A stretch of DNA of 64,000 nt, taken from positions 1 through 64,000 of the forward strand of contig JAAVAP010000026.1 in NCBI GenBank assembly GCA_014804005.1, given 5' to 3'. The notes below the pieces were generated by a model, which was not told where the DNA came from, did not search any database, and saw nothing but the letters and a program-made list of their open reading frames with translations. Position 1 is the first letter of the stretch. Every line of letters starts with the position of its first letter. Made by a program: the position numbers and the translations under genes. Below are positions 59,991 to 64,000 of the stretch, one piece after another. This DNA is from Treponema sp. GTDB lineage: Bacteria; Spirochaetota; Spirochaetia; Treponematales; Treponemataceae.

Positions 59991-62122
59991 TTTTTTTTCG
60001 GTTGCGCAGAATTTTTTTTCTCGCGGCGATTTCAATTTTTTTCACGGCAAACTGCTTTTCAGAAATAGCTTTTTCTTCGCTCAATTTAAACGAGCGCGAC
60101 GAAACGCTTTTTGCTTTGAAGCAAAATTTTTCTGATGCAAATGAATTTTCAACAATCTTCCAGACAAAAATAAAAAACGGCAAGGCGGAATTTTTTCCTC
60201 GCGCGATCACTTGCTTCCCTGAACAAATGCAGGCTTTGGATTTTGGACGCAAGTTGCAAATCAAAAATCGATTCGGGCAAGCGGTTTATGATTTTTCCTC
60301 GGGCACTTTGCAATGGACGGAACGCGCGCAATCTTTTCAGGAAGGCCAAGCGTTGTCTTTTCCCACTACGTTCAGCAACACGGGCAAATGGTATTGCTCT
60401 TTCGAAAAAAAAGAATTTTTCAAAGGCCGCCTTGTAATTATTGAAGTAGCTACAGGAAAAAAAATCGTTCTCGCAGAAGAATGCGAATTGAGCTATTCCA
60501 CTGTTCCAGTCAAATGGTCGTCCGACGGCGAAAATTTTATTTATGAAAAAAATGGCACGCTGTATCTTTGCAATGCCGAAAAACTTTTCAAAGGAATTTT
60601 GATTCGCGAAGAATTTCGAAAAATCTGCGCAGGCGCTATAAATTGCGCTACATGGAATGATAACAATTTTATCACGTACATTTCTTCCGACTTGATTTTT
60701 CAAGTGGGCAAAAATGAGATTTTTTCTTTCGGGCTTTATTCGCAATTTGTTCCGCTCGGAAAAATATTAGGACGGCTGCCGCAAAAGTTCGATGCGAAGT
60801 TTGACATTTTTTTCGTGAATAAAAGCGCGAGCGAATTTATTGTGGTGCGTGATTGCGAAATAATTTCTTGGTACAAAAAAGATTCTGAGCCAAACGGCGA
60901 GATTTTTTTTAAGCCTGTTTATTCCGTTTCTTTTTTTGAACAAGGAATGTCCGCGCTGGAATTCGACGCGTTTTGGACGGCGGCAGGACAAGTCGCGCTT
61001 TGCGCAAAGCTCGTGGCTTCGGGAAGCGGCGTGGAAAGTTGCGCGCTTTATACTTTGGATTCGTCGGGAAAAATGATGCGCCAAATTCTTGCGAACGACA
61101 CGCATTCATTTTTTGCGAGAAGCCCAAACGATGCGTTCGTCGCGCTGATGTCAGAAGAAAATGTTTTTGTGTACAATGTTTCTTCGTGGAAACCTGTTTG
61201 CCAGCTCAAAGACGAAAAATCAGTTTCGCTCGCATGGTGCGATGAAAAAAATTTGTGCGTGGGCGGAAGTCGCTCGGTGAAAAAAATCTCGCTCGAAAAT
61301 TTTTCCGTGAAAGAACTGTTCGCTTCAAGTGCGAATGAAGCCTGGTGGAGCGGCGACAAAATAGTTTTGTTCGATGAAAAAAAAGGCGCGTTCATTTTTT
61401 CGGAGCGGGACGGAACTTGGTTTAAAGAAAATCAGGCGGTAAGACACATCTCGCTTCAAAATCAAAATTATAGAATTTTCTGCGGCGAGACAAAAAACGA
61501 TTTTTATGAAAACGCGATTTATGTGCGCACACTCGCAGGAGAAATCACAACGAACGCATTGATTGAACAAAGTGTCGCGCAGAATTCTTTCGGCAAAAAA
61601 GTCGCGATTGTTTTTGACGCGGACGAAAATTGCGACGGTTTGGATTCGATTTTGGCTTTGTGCAATGAGTTCAATTTGAAATGCACGTTTTTCTTCAACG
61701 GCGAATTCATCAGACGCTATCCGGGCGCGACGAAAAATATTGCGCAAAGCGGGCACGAGTGCGCGGCAATTTTTTTCTACAATGTCAACTTGATGGACAA
61801 TGTTGTTTACAACGACAGGACTTTCATAGCGAGAGGACTCGCGCGGCTTGAGGACGAATTCCTTGCTTGCACAGGAGAAGAACTTTCTCTTTACTGGCAT
61901 GCGCCGTGGAACAAGGCGGACAAAAAAATTCGCGAGGAAGGAAAAGCTGCGGGCTACACATACATAGATACAAACAATCCGTTCGTGATTCCAATCGGCG
62001 CGAACGGCGAGCGGAAATTTTCCAGTTCAGGCCTGTACGAAAAATTTCATTTGCTTATAAACGAGCTTTTGGCATCGGGCGCGGAAATTACGACAGTAAG
62101 CGATTTGGAACGCATTGAATAA
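59987..62122 (+). CDS. Exported protein with degenerate polysaccharide-deacetylase domain
   Basis: A 711-residue secreted protein (signal peptide about 1-25). Residues about 30-530 have repeated short beta units such as TGKWYCSFEKKEF, VKWSSDGENFIYEKNG and TWNDNNFITY, resembling a beta propeller. Residues about 535-705 are a NodB-type barrel, where the usual TFDDGP is VFDADEN, the HxxxH metal site is replaced (GHECAAIFF) and the RxPxG-like block is YWHAPWN. Catalytic activity is therefore doubtful. Context with an M23 peptidase suggests envelope function. Confidence 0.75.
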   Translation: MIFFRLRRIFFLAAISIFFTANCFSEIAFSSLNLNERDETLFALKQNFSDANEFSTIFQTKIKNGKAEFFPRAITCFPEQMQALDFGRKLQIKNRFGQAVYDFSSGTLQWTERAQSFQEGQALSFPTTFSNTGKWYCSFEKKEFFKGRLVIIEVATGKKIVLAEECELSYSTVPVKWSSDGENFIYEKNGTLYLCNAEKLFKGILIREEFRKICAGAINCATWNDNNFITYISSDLIFQVGKNEIFSFGLYSQFVPLGKILGRLPQKFDAKFDIFFVNKSASEFIVVRDCEIISWYKKDSEPNGEIFFKPVYSVSFFEQGMSALEFDAFWTAAGQVALCAKLVASGSGVESCALYTLDSSGKMMRQILANDTHSFFARSPNDAFVALMSEENVFVYNVSSWKPVCQLKDEKSVSLAWCDEKNLCVGGSRSVKKISLENFSVKELFASSANEAWWSGDKIVLFDEKKGAFIFSERDGTWFKENQAVRHISLQNQNYRIFCGETKNDFYENAIYVRTLAGEITTNALIEQSVAQNSFGKKVAIVFDADENCDGLDSILALCNEFNLKCTFFFNGEFIRRYPGATKNIAQSGHECAAIFFYNVNLMDNVVYNDRTFIARGLARLEDEFLACTGEELSLYWHAPWNKADKKIREEGKAAGYTYIDTNNPFVIPIGANGERKFSSSGLYEKFHLLINELLASGAEITTVSDLERIE

Positions 62123-62127
62123 GAGTT

Positions 62128-62170
62128 AAAAAATCGGCGGAATGTTATGGAATGTCGCGCCGTTTCTTTC
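62128..62170 (+). terminator. Terminator after the deacetylase-like gene
   Basis: AAAAATCGGCG...CGCCGTTTCTTT, five GC pairs with a T-rich tail, starting a few bases after the stop codon. Confidence 0.5.
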
Positions 62171-62260
62171 GCCCTGTTTTCCACGAAACTTGCGTGAATG
62201 CATAAATTTTCGCGAGGCTTTCTCTTCTTAAAGTTGACATAAATTTTATTCTTCTTGCCG

Positions 62261-62289
62261 TTGAAATTCACTCTTTTTTGTATTATAAT
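62261..62289 (+). promoter_or_regulatory. Promoter of the leader peptide and sensor gene
   Basis: TTGAAA (62261-62266), exactly 17 bases, TATAAT (62284-62289). An ATG follows seven bases later at 62297. Confidence 0.8.
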
Positions 62290-62296
62290 CATCGTT

Positions 62297-62347
62297 ATGA
62301 AAATTGCGGACGTTTTGCCGATTTTCAAAAGGCGCGTTCCGTGCTGA
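62297..62347 (+). CDS. Possible leaderless 16-codon leader peptide
   Basis: ATG at 62297, seven bases after a perfect -10 box, opens a 16-residue frame (MKIADVLPIFKRRVPC) ending in TGA at 62345. It is in the same frame as the sensor gene, which starts 16 bases after this stop. It may be a translation-control leader, or the original start of the sensor now split by a stop codon. Confidence 0.4.
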   Translation: MKIADVLPIFKRRVPC

Positions 62348-62362
62348 AAACGTGAGGCTTTT

Positions 62363-64000
62363 ATGGAAGGGTATAAATGTGTCAGGGTGCGAAAACCCGT
62401 GCAGGAAATTATATTTGCGCTGATGCTGATTTCGGCTGTCTTCGTGGTATTTTGTTGGTACACGGCGCAGAACAGTCGGCGCATGGTGAATCGCAACAAA
62501 AACTATGCCGCCGATTCCGCGCGTATCAAGGCGGCGCAAATTGACGACGAGCTGAGCAACGCGCTTTTGAGAATCCGAACGCATTCGTATTTTATTGGAA
62601 AAAGTCTTGATTCTCCGCTTGTTACGACGCAGATACTTAAGACGATAGAAGAAAATGTTGTCTTTGATGCCATGGTTTACACCGCTCTTGACGGCATAGA
62701 ATTTACGTCGGATGGGCGCACTGCTGATGCCAGCGACAAAAAATTTTATCGGGAAGGAATAGCTGGCAAATCCGGAATCGACATTGTATTCGCTCCGTAT
62801 TTTTTTAATAAGACTATGGCGTGTTTCTACACGCCTCTGCGCTATGAAGGAAAAATCATCGGCGTTCTGCGCGGCGTATACTTTGCCGAAGAGTACCTCA
62901 AGGAAATGCTTGAGACCACATATTTTGGCGAGGCGGCGGACGTTTTCCTGTGCGAGCCGGACGGCATGGCCATCGCGAGTTCCAACGGCAAGATATACAG
63001 CAAACGCCTTGTCGATGCCATGGTGGACGACGGCACGATTGACGCGCAGACGGCGGAAGAGGCGGAACGCGTTTTCAGCGAGGGCGGGCGCGGCGCGTTT
63101 GTCTGCGGCAAGGGAAGCAAGACGGACAATATCTGCGTAACGAGCCTGCCGCATTCGGGATTCGTACTCGTGCAGACATTCCCCAAAAGCATCACGCAAC
63201 GGATGATTAAGGCGGAAAATTTCGTCGGAATCCAGCTGGAAGCGTCGCTCATCGTGCTTTTCATTATTTATATCGTCATGCTGATTTTCCGTTCCGCCCG
63301 CGAAAAGAAATACCTTGAGGCCGAGAACAAGGACAGTGGCTACATCGTCAGCGGCATGAACACGCTTTTCACGCGCTTTGCTGTCGTCAACATGAAGGAG
63401 AAAACGTACCGCTATCTTGCCGGGACGCTGCCCGAGGACGGAAAGATTGCGATCAGCGGAAACTACAGCAGCCTCGCGGACTATTTCTGCGACATTCTTG
63501 GCGACCAAAACGAACGCCCCAAATTCGCCGAGGAGATTTCGCTTGAGTCGCTCGCCAAAAAGTTCGCCGACTGCAACGAAGTCCGCATCGAATGCCGCGT
63601 GCTCCACGACGAATGGAATCACATGAACATCATCTGCCTTGAGCGCGACGAAAACGGAAACGCCACGAAGGTTTTGTTCGCGCGGCAGAACACCACCGCA
63701 TTGAAAGAAAAAGAATTGAAAATCCAGGCGGAAATGGCGCTCGCAAACCGCAAGGAACGGCAGTACCGCATCGCCATCATGTCGGGCGCGTTCAGCACGT
63801 TCGAGTGCAATCTCACGAAAGACTTGATTGAAAGCGACATCGTTCGCACGATGGACGACGGGCGGCAAATCTCGCTGCTTGAGCGGTCGGGGCTTTCCGC
63901 GCCGTGCAAGGCTTCCGAATGCTTTGAAAAATGGAAGCAGTTCGTGCTCGAAGAATCGCTGGAAGATTACAGCGCGGCGGTGAACGTGGATGCGTTGCAA
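62363..64000 (+). CDS. Cache-type membrane sensor protein, 5' part
   Basis: An open frame of 546 codons that runs off the end of the window. Membrane helix at about 15-33 (FALMLISAVFVVFCW), a periplasmic Cache-like sensor (about 40-280: FDAMVYTALDGIEFT, FFNKTMACFYTPLRYEGK), second helix (about 295-312), then PAS-like cytoplasmic segments (for example LFTRFAVVNMKEKTYRYLAG). The output domain (GGDEF, EAL or histidine kinase) lies beyond base 64000. The start has a weak GAGG. Composition is GC-rich relative to the deacetylase gene before it. Confidence 0.8.
   Translation, partial: MEGYKCVRVRKPVQEIIFALMLISAVFVVFCWYTAQNSRRMVNRNKNYAADSARIKAAQIDDELSNALLRIRTHSYFIGKSLDSPLVTTQILKTIEENVVFDAMVYTALDGIEFTSDGRTADASDKKFYREGIAGKSGIDIVFAPYFFNKTMACFYTPLRYEGKIIGVLRGVYFAEEYLKEMLETTYFGEAADVFLCEPDGMAIASSNGKIYSKRLVDAMVDDGTIDAQTAEEAERVFSEGGRGAFVCGKGSKTDNICVTSLPHSGFVLVQTFPKSITQRMIKAENFVGIQLEASLIVLFIIYIVMLIFRSAREKKYLEAENKDSGYIVSGMNTLFTRFAVVNMKEKTYRYLAGTLPEDGKIAISGNYSSLADYFCDILGDQNERPKFAEEISLESLAKKFADCNEVRIECRVLHDEWNHMNIICLERDENGNATKVLFARQNTTALKEKELKIQAEMALANRKERQYRIAIMSGAFSTFECNLTKDLIESDIVRTMDDGRQISLLERSGLSAPCKASECFEKWKQFVLEESLEDYSAAVNVDALQ

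Noticed and set aside
62246..64000. 584-codon minus-strand open frame at the window end
   Set aside because: It is antisense to the sensor gene, which has membrane helices and a Cache-like region; the minus product is Arg/His-rich without motifs.

Overview
The window reads as chromosomal DNA of a spirochaete, most likely a host-associated Treponema. The support is protein-level: serine-rich spirochaete-type lipoboxes, a TrpR-family repressor, a fused AroD-AroE enzyme, an alpha2-type glycyl-tRNA synthetase, a large methyl-accepting chemotaxis protein, an MptE/DUF115 motility-type protein, and outer-surface lipoproteins built from FN3 or HYDIN-like beta domains. Assignments come from reading motifs by eye; no database search was run. 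I see no tRNA, rRNA, transposase, integrase or CRISPR array.

Layout. 1-3020: end of a polysaccharide cluster (sugar transferase, CapD/FlaA1-like dehydratase) interrupted by an AT-rich Panacea-type toxin-antitoxin (TA) pair. 3168-3640: 22-bp tandem repeats and a truncated DUF4469-like remnant. 4081-10329: TRAP permease fusion, BRO-N-like protein, trpR plus an epimerase, MATE exporter and TrmB regulator with duplicated promoters. 10365-17080: peptide ABC genes including a permease-ATPase fusion, then cysE and a cystine-type ABC transporter. 17252-21320: three related lipoproteins, one frameshifted. 21639-25677: XRE regulator, a second MATE exporter, a repeat-rich spacer, gatC and gatA. 25899-37948: two large FN3 lipoproteins enclosing a 4-kb island of six TA-type modules, followed by a small lipoprotein and a putative outer-membrane protein. 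37987-47935 (minus strand): def, fmt, PASTA protein, aroDE, rpiA, an rluA-type gene and a hybrid sensor kinase. 48062-51820: hisD diverging from glyS and a degenerate aldo/keto reductase. 52093-54150: chemotaxis receptor. 54196-58482 (minus): lepB, an ftsI-type gene and an MptE-like gene. 58537-62122: LysM/M23 peptidase, zinc-ribbon protein and degenerate deacetylase. 62363-64000: a sensor protein running off the window.

Most unusual signals. (a) The TA island between the two FN3 lipoproteins is bounded by 74-bp direct repeats, and its modules restart at copies of one short junction core (AATGGCGA...) that carries or adjoins the ribosome-binding site. It looks like an assembled or recombining cassette array. 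(b) A G8 tract forms the Shine-Dalgarno position of the 1382-aa FN3 lipoprotein, so phase variation is plausible. (c) Seven to nine genes have a sigma70-like -10 box 6-8 nt before the ATG and no Shine-Dalgarno, which predicts leaderless transcripts. (d) An undescribed-looking family of paired stem-loops (CGAGTTTT...AAAACTCG followed by GCA...TGC) recurs between genes.

How the genes work together: envelope biogenesis and surface display (lipoproteins, signal peptidase, PBP, M23 peptidase, PASTA protein), nutrient uptake (TRAP, peptide and amino-acid ABC systems), translation start and tRNA charging (def, fmt, gatCA, glyS), aromatic and histidine biosynthesis, and environmental sensing (chemotaxis receptor, hybrid kinase, Cache-type sensor).
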